In this document: positions 44,980 through 56,699 of the stretch, piece after piece
How positions within the stretch are numbered: position 1 is the stretch's first letter
Layout of the letters: every line of letters begins with the position of its first letter
Source of the DNA: Basidiobolus meristosporus CBS 931.73
Taxonomy: Eukaryota; Basidiobolomycota; Basidiobolomycetes; Basidiobolales; Basidiobolaceae
NCBI GenBank assembly: GCA_002104905.1
Contig: MCFE01000438.1
Span: 1 to 64,000 of the forward strand
Length of the DNA stretch: 64,000 nt
Direction: 5' to 3'
Position numbers and translations under genes: made by a program
The notes under the pieces: model-generated
Told to the model about the DNA's origin: nothing
Databases searched by the model: none
What the model saw: the letters and a program-made list of their open reading frames with translations, nothing else

Positions 44980-47266
44980 GGATGGCCTTTTGATGGGACC
45001 ATCTCATTAATTATTCATAGGGTACCTTCAGATCTCTGCTCTAATACCACAAGGTTGGCAGCAGATTCAGGCTGATGAGAATCAGTGAACAGCAGGATTT
45101 GCCAGTAGAGAACTTGTTTAATTAGAATCCATCAAGTGCCAAGGCAAAGGCATTGTCATACGTACCATCAAAGAAGCCTTTGCTTTTCAGTTGTTTGTGA
45201 AGTTTGCCATCAAATATGTTGGAATTGTTAGGACTTGTTCAATTCTCCCTATGAAGAATTTTTGTGATGATTTTGCCTCCTTTTCACACTGCTGACTATC
45301 TGACACAACTGTTTAACTTACTCTACATGCATACAAGCTATTTTATTTCCATTGAAACTTCAGTTGTACCTCAATTACCAATTATACTGACCTATACAAG
45401 TCCCTATACCCTATATTAGCACTGAGCTCAACCCCATACTTAAGAAGTAACTCCATTAAGATCCACCACTCAATATGTATTTCTAATATAAAGCTCTGGT
45501 TCAATGACTTTGGCAGCAACCCTGTAGCATTATGCAATTGTTCATTCACTGGTTCCCATATATCCTGGTCTTCAGCCAGTACTGCAAGGTCCAGCACCTC
45601 ATCCAGCAGTCTTTGCAATAAGTCCTTGCAATATTCAAGTGTGTTTTCATGAGTACTGCTGTTGAAGAAGTGTGGCACCCTCTTGGTGTGCCAAAAAATG
45701 TTCCAAAATTCCACTGAAGGGACTGTGATGACTATTTGGGTTCTAGATGGTGTTACTTTGTCTGCCAGTGGGATCTCCACTCTGTCAACAATGGAGGACA
45801 TGGAGGCTGTGGTAGACAAATTACCTTTCTCTGCAAATGCATCTACCTCACTGAAATGTGGCTCAACTGGCTGCCCTTCCAGCCCTTGTGAAGGCAGCTG
45901 TTTTCTGGTGGGTAGTTTTTCTTGGCTATGATGAAATTCAGTCTGTTCCCAGCTTGTTGCTTTAACTGGCAAGAACTGCAACTTCTTTCTTATGCTCCCC
46001 TGTCTTGGGCTTAGGTAGACTTTTTTTTCATTACCTTATTCTTTGTCACTGCCAGGTCTTTCATTGATACTTTATGAGTCCTTCTTGTGCTGAACTATGC
46101 TCTCTCCTTGATGAATGCTGCTCTGATGCATCTGTATGGGCTTGATTGTCCCTTGCTGGCACTCTGTGGACAACCTGACGCTTCCTTTCTGCTTATTTCA
46201 AGCTCTCAGGGCATGCTGCAAAAGGCTATTGAGGTAGCCGCTAGTTTTGATCACTGCCAGGTCCTTCACTACTACTTTGACTGGGTGCTTCTTGAATAGA
46301 ACTACAACTTTCCCTTGAAAAATATTGTGCTAGTGCATCTGTGTCTTCCTGCTTTTTGCTTATTAGCACTCTTCCAGCTACCTGATGTCTCATTAATGCT
46401 TGTTTGGAGCTTTTGGCCCTGCTTGTATCAGGCTCTTCAGGAAGCTGCTGGTTGTTAGTCATCACACCAATTTTCTTCTCCCTTTGATAGTTTCTGCTAT
46501 TCTTGAGATACTTTCATAGCATCCCAATGCTGGCCCAAAATATGCTTGCTCATTTGAGTCCAGGATAATGCTCATGGAGCAAGTCAAGCACATCCTTCTT
46601 GGCCTTGAGTTCCAAGTGCTTCCATGGTATGCAGGCCCTAAGGTGCTAGCATACTAGACTTCTAAAGGCCTCTTGATTATTACACCATTTTTCATCATTG
46701 CACTCAGCAGCTATATGCATCTTCAATGTCTTTGATTATCAGGAGTTTATATCAACACTACATTTTCTCCCTTGCATGCAGTGATAAGTTTTTTTGTGGG
46801 CTGTATCTTTGGGTGCAGTTATTGTGCTTCAAAGACTGTACAGTGTTCCTCTGCTGCTACATTGGGAAATGACCCAACTTTGGCTGTGATATAGCGCTAC
46901 TTGAGCTCCTTCTTTGCAGCCAAGATACTGCTTTCTCTACCTGAGATATTGACTACTCTACACCTACTTTGTGTTCATCTGGTTTCTGCACTATTTCCTG
47001 CTTTCTCTGGGCCAGCGCATCTATCCTATCAGCAACTGCACCTAATTGCCTCATTAATGCATTAGTATAAGCTGACATCATACTAGCTGCTTTGGGTGGT
47101 GGTAATGTTATGACAGCCACTTGTTGGTCTTCAACTGCAGGTTCTGCGTTTGCTACATGCTCATCTGTATGAGCATTATGGTCAGCTTGCAGCTCTGCAG
47201 AGATTCACAATTACCTACTTGACTGATAGGCTGAGGAGTCCGCATCAATACATTCAGTGAACACGC
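44980..47266 (-). pseudogene. Family U, copy 3 (longest)
   Basis: The minus-strand frame 45382-45981 (199 codons) holds the best version of the family-U protein: VPHFFNSSTHENTLEYCKDL, then LDLAVLAEDQDIWEPVNEQL, and EWWILMELL near the end. Further upstream, 46241-46465 and surrounding DNA continue a Gln/Ser/Lys-rich region with stops. GTGGTATTAGAGCAGAG (minus strand, about 45031-45047) resembles an LTR primer-binding site, so the family may be a retroelement, but no pol was found. Confidence 0.5.
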
Positions 47267-48336
47267 TGTAGTGGGGTGACAGTGACACCCACTGACAGAT
47301 GTGCTCATTCCCTTATTTTCTACTTCCCTGTATCTCTACTACACTTATATTAGTTTTATCCCATTTGTCTTACCTAATTAGTACTATCCCATAAGCCGGT
47401 TTACTATCACACCTGCTTACCTTATTGCATAAGTTACCCCTCACTTTATGTAAGATTACTAGCTATAAGTACTTCTATATTAGGCAAGTACCTGCACAGT
47501 ACCTGTGATACATGATCAACCTGTGTCACCTTCCCTACCATTTCCATACCATATATGGTATCCCTATGTTACACAGGTTTCAGAATACTGCTTCCGGATT
47601 GGTTGGATGTGCTTAACCTCTTAGAATCATCCAGCACCTACTTAGAACATTCTTAGGTCATTGTGATGTCATTAAGATTGCTATTGATATCCAGAACCTT
47701 CTGGAACACCATGATTAGTAATCACTTAGCCAGTGAGAAAAGTATATAAGGGAGGCAATCCCTCAACAATAAATCATCATCCCTCTTATCAAAATACTGC
47801 CTTGTTGATTAGTGTGATCACTGCTACCTGCTGCTACCTGAACTTCCAACCCCAGACCACAGGTCACTCCCAGGAAACTGTACTGACAGCCAACTGACCT
47901 TGGAGGCACTACTTGTGAAGAATACTCAGAGTAGGTATCTTTTATTATATTTGATTCTTTCTCAAGTTTGTTCTTGTACAGGCAAAGATACTTTTCTGTC
48001 TTTGTAACTATTGACCACAGCTGCATTCTTATCAAGTCCCCGCTGGTGGAGTTTACAGTTGTTTTGACTTTGGAAGCTTTAGTACATTGTCATCTCAAAG
48101 GAAGCTGAACCCAGCACATACTTTTGTTAAGATGCCAACTAAGTTGGGGATTGCAGCTCAATAGTTTTCTTTTGACAAGCTTGTGGCTTTATTCCCCTTC
48201 ACATTAGATTAGAGACAGAACCCAAGTATTCCTTGCAAGCTTTTGCCAGAGGTTATTGCACCCAGTGAACACCCCACACACAAGACACTTGGGAAGTGTT
48301 GGGTGTATCTCTCCCCTGGACCTATACACCACCACA
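47267..48336 (+). repeat. Solo LTR G, second copy, 1070 bp
   Basis: It has the same ends and length as the LTR at 39561-40630, with scattered substitutions. The 4-bp flanks are ACGC (47263-47266) and ATGC (48337-48340): the same target duplication if one CpG has become TpG. Confidence 0.9.
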
Positions 48337-48845
48337 ATGCTGTCCACAGGGATTTTTTTGGTTCTATCACTACTTATTATTCTAAATGTAAAATCAAGCT
48401 GTTGTTCAACTTTTCTTCTGCTACTGTCAGCAATGGGGTTTGGTTGGTAACCAGACAACTTTGCTTCATTGTTTGGCAGTATATATTTAAAAGTGATCAA
48501 GCTAAAGGGAAATGGTATTATACATATGTGTGTATGTAGTGACACAGCTTTATTTATAATGCTTATTATGCTGGATCATCATTGAATTTCACAACCATGT
48601 AGGTGCAATGTCTCAAATAGAGAACTTCCTAAATTTACATGAGTATTGACAAAAAAGTGATATTATTGCATTAGACTTGTTCTGTTGGATAGTGCCACAA
48701 AGTGCCAGCCTGTTTATAGTGCCAGATTGATCTGGCACTATCTGGCACTATAATTTCTACCATCATGCCAGTGGTGGGTTATAGTTACTGGTAATTCTAC
48801 TCTATCTTACTTTTGTTGCTGAGAGTAGTGCTTTCCTTGCTTTAT

Positions 48846-49730
48846 TTACTCTTCATAATGCTCCAGACACATTTCTCTCAGAGGATGTCTTCTTGTATAT
48901 ATATACTGTGCATTGATAAATATTTTAACTATTTTACCTATTCTACTATTGTGTCCTATACATGACTTTCCTCTGTATTTACCTGCCAATATGCTGAATC
49001 TCTGCAGATATCCAAATGTATGCTCTACCCTCACTCTGAAATAATTAAATATCTCATTGTAGAGCTTCTGCTTCCTGCTAAGCACACCATTCCTTGGCTT
49101 CCTATAAGCTGTAATACATCCTAATCTTTGACAATCCTCTCCTATATAAGCTAAGTCTGCCATACATGTCTCCCCTCTACTGAATTCTGGATGATTCTCT
49201 ACCCAAAGTGCTTTGTCATGCTTACATCCAGCAAATGGCTTGCTAAACCAGATGATGTTACCCTCAATGTCAGACAGTGCTTGAAACTTCACACAGTGTG
49301 CCTTGTACCTCTCAGTATAAAAGTGCCTCTGCCCTCTAGAAGGTCTGTTAATCCTCACTGTGAAGGTATCCAAAATACTCCTTATATGGAGCCTGTTGCT
49401 GAACACTCTGGGATATGTAGGTCTATTGGAGCTTCTAAACCTATTACTCCAAGCTTGCTCTAAGTCATTCATACCCTCTGCAAGGTGGTTCTCCATTGTT
49501 GTCAGCTGAGAATGAAAGCTTCTAGGACTTTTGTTGCCATGGATGGTGGGATGAAACCTTGTAGGGCAATAGTTCTTGTAATATCAGAGTAGCTTAACAA
49601 GGAGTCTCCATGAGTAGATAGGGGTAGATGGACCACAGTACTTGGTATAGATCTCCTCTAGTGTGTCAAAAGGAAATCCAGTGGTAGTGATAGGATTGAT
49701 GAGAAAAGACCATTCAGATGAGTAAGTCAT
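48846..49730 (-). pseudogene. Transposase of Harbinger copy 3
   Basis: Colinear with the intact transposase of copy 1. The frame is broken at the codon after VKLL, where TGC (Cys) of copy 1 is TGA. Downstream of the stop, 216 codons remain open from an internal Met and still hold the DTFTVRI, ADLAYIGED and RVEHTFGYLQRF triad blocks. Confidence 0.85.
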
Positions 49731-50179
49731 ATTGAAATTTGAAAGGATTGGGCTGAGATGATTTGATTTGATTTGGCACAATCAGCTTTGTTTATCTGGT
49801 TTTCCATGCATTATGATTAAATCTCCATCAATTACCATGTATCCCATCATTATGTTGCAAAAATCATCCACAAACAATGACTAGGTATTTTTATTGATGT
49901 TTTACTTACAAGTACATATTCAAATAGGAAATCTGCAATTGATGTAATCTGATCCATGTCAATGCAATCCAAGATGCATCATGCATAATATATGGAAAAT
50001 TCAACAATCACATTAGTTTTCATATTTATCTCATATAAGACCAGCTTGATGCCAATACACCACAGTATAAGTATCCAAATCCATCACTATGGTCCCTATA
50101 CCAAGTCTCAACTCATCTTTAGCTCAACCTAGACAAAACCCATCCCCCAGCTCATAAGCACGGTCTGGACTGGAAAAGG

Positions 50180-51336
50180 CAGTGTTGGATCCATTTGAGT
50201 TCTTGCTGAATGATTTCAGTATGGCCTAAGTGTCTACAATGAGCCCTCATTCAGATATTTGGGCACTACTCATCAATTTAGCAGAACTAGATACCTTGGA
50301 GAGTCAACAGAGATGAAAGAGCCTGAACAGAAAGCTGTGGCATGAGTTCTACATCAAGATGCCAGCAGATGTATGTAAGAAGATAAATAACAAGACAAGT
50401 ATTGAAATAAAGAATGAGCTGACAGTGAGGGGATTTGATGAGGAAGCCACGCAGGAACAATTTCACGCGCAATTTGCACAGTATGGGCTGGACACATCTG
50501 TTTGTGCCTTGACTTTGGGAACCAAAGAGATTTTGAATGAGTTTTTGCCTCAAATGACTAATGTATTACGTGATATATTAGTAGAGCTAAGCGGCTTCTG
50601 AGAGCCATATACACAGGACTCATCCAGGCAACAGTGGCAAAGTATTAGACAGAAGGTAAGTGAGTACCTTGAGGAATTAGAAGTTGAGCTTCAAGAGGAG
50701 GAATACAGACCACAAGCAACATTGTCTAGATTGCGCCAGAATGCCTTGCTGGATTCCTTACCATCCCTTGCAGCTTCAGCATGCTGGCGCACGTCAGTCC
50801 AAGCTACACCAATACTCTTCACAAGAGTGCCCTGCATTGACTCAATAGGTATTGGGTCAACATGTGTGCTCCAGAGCAAAACCACCAGAACCCACCAAAC
50901 TGCTCAAAAAGACACAAGTCCATTGGAGCGGGCCCAGTCATGTCAACAAGCAGCATCACATTGAACTCAGCCAAGGGCCATGCCAGCGCATCAAGTCATG
51001 TCTGCGCATGCCATTACACCAGACCATCAGTGAGTTTCTTCTGGTGAACTGACAGATGATGACCCACATGAAGTGCCTCCACCACCAGAGCCGTTGGCAA
51101 GTAAAAAAACATGTCAGCACGTAGCACTGCAGGCCAGCTCAGTTGCATCATCCAGAGCAATTCAGCGCGGCCAAGCTGTAGCATTGCACTCATCAACTAG
51201 GACACAAAATACTGACTACAAATGCACTAGTAGCCTAGAGGATAGTCAACAAGAAAGTAGTTTAGGTCTGCAAAGTGAATCACTACCAAATGCTTCAGTA
51301 GTAATCCTAGTAAGAAAAAAGCCTAGGAGAAGATGA
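50180..51336 (+). pseudogene. ORF2 of Harbinger copy 3
   Basis: Colinear with ORF2 of copy 1. The start codon is GTG instead of ATG, several stops interrupt the N-terminal half, TGA replaces the Gln codon near 50600 as in copy 2, and the later in-frame TGA of copy 1 (its 35577) is also present near 50962. The basic C-terminal tail is kept (VRKKPRRR). Confidence 0.8.
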
Positions 51337-52037
51337 TGCAATTGCATTAAATTGCTATTTTCTGTAATGATGCAAACAACTCATTTTTTTTTGCAATCCG
51401 CATCAAGCCATTGCTAATCAGTGATCACTAAATTTTTGATATAAGCAATGTTGAGGTTGTCTCACATTTGAGACAGGACCCCTATAAATAAACACCCTGC
51501 ATATTTATACATCATCTGTGGCACCAGTGCAGACATTTGATCTGATTTGCACCCATACAATTGGTTGCGTGCTTGCTATGACATGTTGTCCAATCACTAG
51601 GATCAGGAACTTACTTGCTTAATGGGCAAAATGGGATATTTGATGGCAAATCAGGTAGCTTGTGTATTAGTGAAAGAGCCAATTGGGGGCTGAAAGCTTC
51701 AGGATACTTTTGGACCATTCAACCACTGAGATACCATCCAATTGGAGTGATGATAACCAAATTGGTAAGTATCAGAGTAGTTTATAGTGTGATACGCATT
51801 TATTTGCATTTTCATTACAGAAACATACCCAAATACCGGATTTTACCTACCATAATAGCTGTATGCAATTGCGTATGTGATGCAAACATTACAAGTGGGC
51901 ACAATCTTTTGTGCCAACCTCATTGTGTCAGATTGTGCCATAGTGTGCAAGATCATCCCACATGGTGCATAACTGTCTAAGAGCAATCTTGCCTACTAGT
52001 AGCTACAATATTGCACCTGATTGTTCTTAAAGACTGC

Positions 52038-52160
52038 TGTGGTGGTGTATAGGTCCAAGGGAGAGATACACCCAACACTTCCCAAGTGTCTTGTGTGTGG
52101 GGTGTTCACTAGGTGCAATAACCTCTGGCAAAAGCTTGCTAGGAATACTTGGGTTCTGTC
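52038..52160 (-). repeat. LTR G fragment, reverse orientation
   Basis: TGTGGTGGTGTATAGG... is the reverse complement of the last 120 bp or so of LTR G. It stops at GTTCTGTCTC followed by a T-tract, so it is truncated. Confidence 0.8.
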
Positions 52161-52162
52161 TC

Positions 52163-52404
52163 TTTTTTTAGTATCTGGGACACATAGTGATTAGCACAGG
52201 AGTAACCTTAGACCCTAAGACAATTGAAGTAATCAAATATATGAAGCAGCCCAATAGCAAATCAGAGCTTAAGTCATTCCTTGAAGTGGTTTCCTATTAT
52301 TGGAGATTTGTAATCTCCCTTGCAAGTATTGCAGCCCCTTTAACTGATGTCCTCAAGAAAGACAATATTGTGAGGTGGGATAGCCTGTGAAACTGCCTTT
52401 CAGA
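52163..52404 (+). pseudogene. Gypsy reverse transcriptase fragment (5' part)
   Basis: The plus-strand frame reads STGVTLDPKTIEVIKYMKQP, SELKSFLEVVSYYWRF and ASIAAPLTDVLKK, the C-terminal RT/connection region of Gypsy elements. It stops at 52404 where Copia-B is inserted and resumes at 56518. Confidence 0.85.
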
Positions 52405-52753
52405 TGTTGAAATAATTAGGAGTCTACCTAATTATTAGTATACTATGAACTAGCACTTAGTGAAATGATATATTTCAGATTATCAACATGGAAATTAGTT
52501 TGTAAGATATTTACTAATTATTAGGAATTAGAGAAGTACATAATTTTAGGAAAATCTGAAACTTGTCAAAATGAGCTGAGACTTGGCACATGTACTCCTG
52601 AGACTCCCCTAATAATGACCAAATAGTCACATTTACGTAGTTCTGGAATAAGTATAAATACTGTGTTGCAACTCAATAAAACATCAAGTGAATATCATAT
52701 AAATCTTCTAATTCTCCAATTTACTTCCAATATATCTCTCTAATATCTCAACA

Positions 52754-52766
52754 GGTTATGAGCCCC
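52754..52766 (+). other. Primer-binding site of Copia-B
   Basis: GGTTATGAGCCCC directly abuts the 5' LTR. Its first 12 bases are complementary to GGGCUCAUAACC, the anticodon arm of eukaryotic initiator tRNA-Met, and not to a tRNA 3' end. Confidence 0.75.
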
Positions 52767-54066
52767 AAGCTTGCTTTATCTTGGTTGTCTACTTTGCTCT
52801 AGTGCTGTGTTGTTATTCTGGAAAAAGACTGCCTTGTCTACCTGAAGTTACAAAAGACAGAAAAGTACTGCTGCTGCAAAGAACTGCTAGATGGGATATA
52901 TTGTTTTGGAGAGAGAGGCCTTTGCCCTTAGAGAAGACACTAAGCAAAGAAAAAGGTCATATGTCAAGGAGATCATGTTGGACAAATTTCAAAAGTTATG
53001 GAATATGCAGAAGGATGAAGCTTTGAGAAAATGCGTAATCCCAGCAAGGAGTCAAAATCAATAAGGGGCATCTTACATGATATATGTATTAATGCTATGA
53101 TTCTTATTATCACCACATGATGGATCTATATTGAAGATCCACATATACCTGGGTTTGGATTAGACTATTTCAGTCAATGAAGTGCCCACATTGTTGCAGT
53201 GAATTTACATAAGTCTGTAGTAACTTGAAATGAAATGATGCGCAAACACTTTGATGCCACCTGCTGCCCTGGTTTGGAGTTGAATTTGCCAACAGATATA
53301 TGGATCAGCTTGCCCAAGCTCTGAGGATCAAAATGATATATAATATCTATATATTTGGCCAAAGATCAGTGATCTCAGATATGCCAACTTAGGAGTGGTA
53401 TGCATGATGTATCAGTGGTACTATTTCCACCACCAATGATCCTGAGGCTCTGTGAGACACTTATTAGACAAGCTACATGTCTACATCAAGTATGAGATAC
53501 AGTGGGAGGAGATACATCCATATATGTTGAAGCATGGAATTTCTACCACCATCAAGAAAAGTGCTTCCGGAGACCTTGACCAAAGTATATACATATAGTC
53601 TCTATATACACTATAGAATATGCATGAAGTACTATCAAGGAGTGTACTAGTTGCCCCACACTAGTACATATATCACATACATACAGTGATGAAAGATCAT
53701 ATATATTAGCATGGATCAGATGTTAATCATGCTATTTTGATCAGATCAAGTTACGTACAGCTCCCAGCTACGGGCCAAACTCCAATGATGATATCTGCCA
53801 CCAAGATGCTGAGAGAAATGGCTTTTTACGGAAGTTTATTTGATTAAATTTGATCAGGCCTGTGAAAAGTTATGCCAGATCCAAAGGATGACCAATTTGG
53901 TTGAAACATCTCAGAATAGATATGTTTTGAGGACAGGAGGTTCCTGAATACTCTGGGAGATCTAACAAACTGTGGATATGCTACCTGTATGGTCCAGATC
54001 TAGATCATTAAGGAAATTCCAGCAACCAGCATCTTTGAGACCAGATATGGAACAAAAACCTACCAC

Positions 54067-54870
54067 TGTGGTAGGGTAAATATACCTCCCACAGACAAGT
54101 TTATTCATATAGCCATTATGATATACTTATCCGTATTTTATCTTATCAGTATTATCCCATTCTTCTTTTGCCCATATTATCAGTATTATCCCCATATGAT
54201 GTTTACCCTGATTAGTTATTAGCATTAGTTATCCCAGATGTTATTGAGCTTTGTGATCAGTAGATGTATCTATATAAGGCAAGTACCCGTATCAGTACCC
54301 ATGACACATGACCTAGGTCTGTGTTACCATCCCTACCATTTCAATACCATATATGGTATTTCTATGTTGCACAGGTTTCAGACTACTGATTCCTGATTGG
54401 TTGAGAGTGCTGTGCCTTTTAGAACCTTCCAGGACATTCTTGGCATATTTTTAGCTCATAGTGATGTCATCAAGAATTCCACTTATACCTAGAATCTTCT
54501 AGAACCTTGTCATTAGTAATCACTTGGCAATCTGGAAAAGTATTTAAGGGAAAGCAATCCCTCATCAATAAATCATCCCTTCTATCAGTAACACTTCTAC
54601 CTTATTGATTAGCAGTTGATCACTGCACCTGCCTTCAACAGTACATCTCAGACCTGCCATCAAGGAGCTTTTGAGGGTAGTGCACAAGACACACAGAGGC
54701 CTTTAGAGACACTTGGAGCACCTAGGAAGCTAGAGAAGCAGGAGCTTTTACCATAGTGACATATTGACAAAGACACCAGCAGTTTAGACACAGAGGTTAT
54801 TGCACCCATCAGACACCTCACATACCTTGAGTTGTGTAGCTTCTCCCAGGAGTACCTCTACACCACCACA
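54067..54870 (+). repeat. Diverged LTR-G relative nested in Copia-B
   Basis: It begins TGTGGTAGGGTAAATA and ends CACCACCACA, with the LTR G landmarks ACCATATATGGTAT, CTGATTGGTTG and CAATAAATCATCC in order. The flanks CCAC and CCGC would be identical apart from one CpG-type change. The total of 804 bp is shorter than the 1070 bp of LTR G, so this is a related subfamily or a deleted copy. Confidence 0.75.
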
Positions 54871-56154
54871 CCGCCAATAAGTTGCCAGTTTCTAAATGGA
54901 GTTAGGTGATACCTAGGCCAGATTTGGACTATCTAGCACACTAGATATGATCCAGTTATCCTACCACACAAGGATAGTGGAGTATTGCTGCTAAGGAAAG
55001 CAGCAGAGCAGTCCAAGAGAACCTACATACTCAGAGGCAACATCACAATTATGGTGAACAACGAAGTCAACTTACTTGCCGTGGAGGCTAGAGAAGTGGT
55101 ACCAAGGGCCAACCTAAGGGTTATAATGGGTCCAGAATATCATGGACTTGTCTATTTGCACTGTGAACCAAGCTCTATGCTGGAAAGTTCTATCAGAAGT
55201 AACAGTGGCTTATCAGAGCCATTATGGTAGATTTACTCAATTGGAAAGTGCCAGATCATGTTGTATGGTTCAAGCGCAATAGTACATATGAGACCATATC
55301 TATCCTGTTTAGGATTAGGCCTCTATGAATAGCTGCCAATCAAGCTGTGGTATGCTGTGGTACCAAATCAAGCCTATCAAGATGCAAAGGGAAGATCTGA
55401 ATACCGTAACAGTGATATCAGTCCAAGAAAGTTATGCCTAGATCAGAAAGATATGTATGATCTATCTCAGTCAGTTTTAGAAGGCAGGAAGCACCAGAAG
55501 ACGTAGCTTCAGTGGGAGTACAATATCCCAGATCAGGAATGAAGCAAAGCTAGGCTAGAAACCATTGAAGGCACTAGTCTGGAAGAGGAAATACTTGGTC
55601 AACTGGTGAAGAATAAGGCAACTACAATGCTGATCAATTGTTGGTCTCAACAGATCATATATGGAGTATACAAGGAAAGTTGCTATCCAGATCCAGTTAT
55701 GGATATATGGAGGATAGTCTAAGTGAATTAGACTATAGACCAGAACCGTGGATGATCCAGATCTACTGGAGAGAAGACCACTTCCTAACTTTGCCAATTA
55801 TTGACCAATTTTACTCATATAAGAGACAGCAGAAAGCCTGAGAATGCAGCTCTCTGATGATACAAACTATGCCAGGATTTGATTAGTATCTGAGAAGTTT
55901 TTCCCCAATCAAATTGATGATACTCATTCATAGATATTTGTGATGAGATCAGAGTTCAGACTCAAAGCAATTTGATCTGAAGTATGTTATTAACAGTATG
56001 GACTTATACTTATTTATTACAGATAATATGCAATCCTTAACATATATTGGAGAATACATTAGTCCAATAGGTTATATGGTTAATTGCAGGTTTAATTTCA
56101 ACCGCAAGATGTACAACACCACAGCAAGTTCATAAGTATATGAATATATTATGT

Positions 56155-56163
56155 GAGTGGGAG
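56155..56163 (+). other. Polypurine tract of Copia-B
   Basis: GAGTGGGAG abuts the 3' LTR at 56164. The same string precedes the Copia-A 3' LTR at 63864. Confidence 0.75.
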
Positions 56164-56517
56164 TGTTGAAATAATTAGGAGTCCACCTAATTATTAGTAT
56201 ACTATGAACTAGCACTTAGTGAAATGATATATTTCAGATTATCAACATGGAAATTAGTTTGTAAGATATTTACTAATTATTAGGAATTAGAGAAGTACAG
56301 AATTTTAGGAAAATCTGAAACTTGTCCAAATGAGCTGAAACTTGGCACATGTACTCCTGAGACTCCCCTAATAATGACCAAATAGTCACATTTACGTAGT
56401 TCTGCAATAAGTATAAATACTGTGTTGCAACTCAATAAAACATCAAGTGAATATCATATAAATCTTCTAATTCTCCAATTCACTTCCAAAATATCTCTCT
56501 AATATTTCAACATCAGA

Positions 56518-56690
56518 TGCTAAGGAATGAACTTGCTAAGCTGCCAAGCTTAAGAATACCTGACTTCAGAAATAGGTAACTCTGTGCACAGATGCTTCAG
56601 ATTATGCATTGGTGGAGTGTTGAGCCAAGAACACATGGGGAAGGACTGCCCAGTTGCCTTTGAATCCAGGAAAATTGCTTGTTCTTTGGC
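56518..56690 (+). pseudogene. Gypsy RT/RNase H fragment (3' part)
   Basis: Continues the frame of 52163-52404 once Copia-B and one TCAGA are left out: MLRNELAKLPSLRIPDF, then TDASDYALV, the start of the Gypsy RNase H. Frameshifts follow. Confidence 0.8.
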
Positions 56691-56699
56691 TTAGATCTG

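Larger units (their letters stand above)
43860..48660. repeat. Large imperfect inverted repeat
   Basis: Sequence at 43860-44000 reappears in reverse complement at about 48530-48660 (shared block GAGACATTGCACCTACATG). Sequence at 44200-44330 matches the reverse complement of about 47165-47240 (AATCTCTGCAGAGCTGCAAGCTG-type block). Sequence at 44330-44760 matches the reverse complement of about 45280-45690, including the family-U protein frame. The arms differ by a deletion of roughly 1.1 kb in the left arm and by LTR G in the right arm. Confidence 0.7.
48674..52037. mobile_element. Harbinger-like transposon, copy 3 (decayed)
   Basis: The left end GACTTGTTCT is at 48674, preceded by TTA. The right end is lost where a reverse-complement LTR G fragment begins at 52038. 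The element has the same order as copy 1 (transposase -, ORF2 +) but many CpG sites have become TG or CA. Confidence 0.85.
52405..56512 (+). mobile_element. Copia-B LTR element, complete ends, no recognisable pol
   Basis: Two LTRs of 349 bp each (52405-52753 and 56164-56512) begin TGTTGAAATAATTAGG and end TCAACA; by eye they differ at about eight positions. The 5-bp direct repeat TCAGA flanks the whole element (52400-52404, 56513-56517). GGTTATGAGCCCC follows the 5' LTR (primer-binding site) and GAGTGGGAG precedes the 3' LTR (polypurine tract). The internal 3.4 kb has no gag, protease, integrase or RT that I can recognise, only short frames such as 54985-55230, so it is a non-autonomous derivative. 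A diverged LTR-G-like insert lies inside at 54067-54870. Confidence 0.9.

Noticed and set aside
45031-45047. GTGGTATTAGAGCAGAG as proof that family U is an LTR retrotransposon
   Set aside because: It resembles a primer-binding site, but no LTR end abuts it convincingly and the family-U frame lies upstream rather than downstream.
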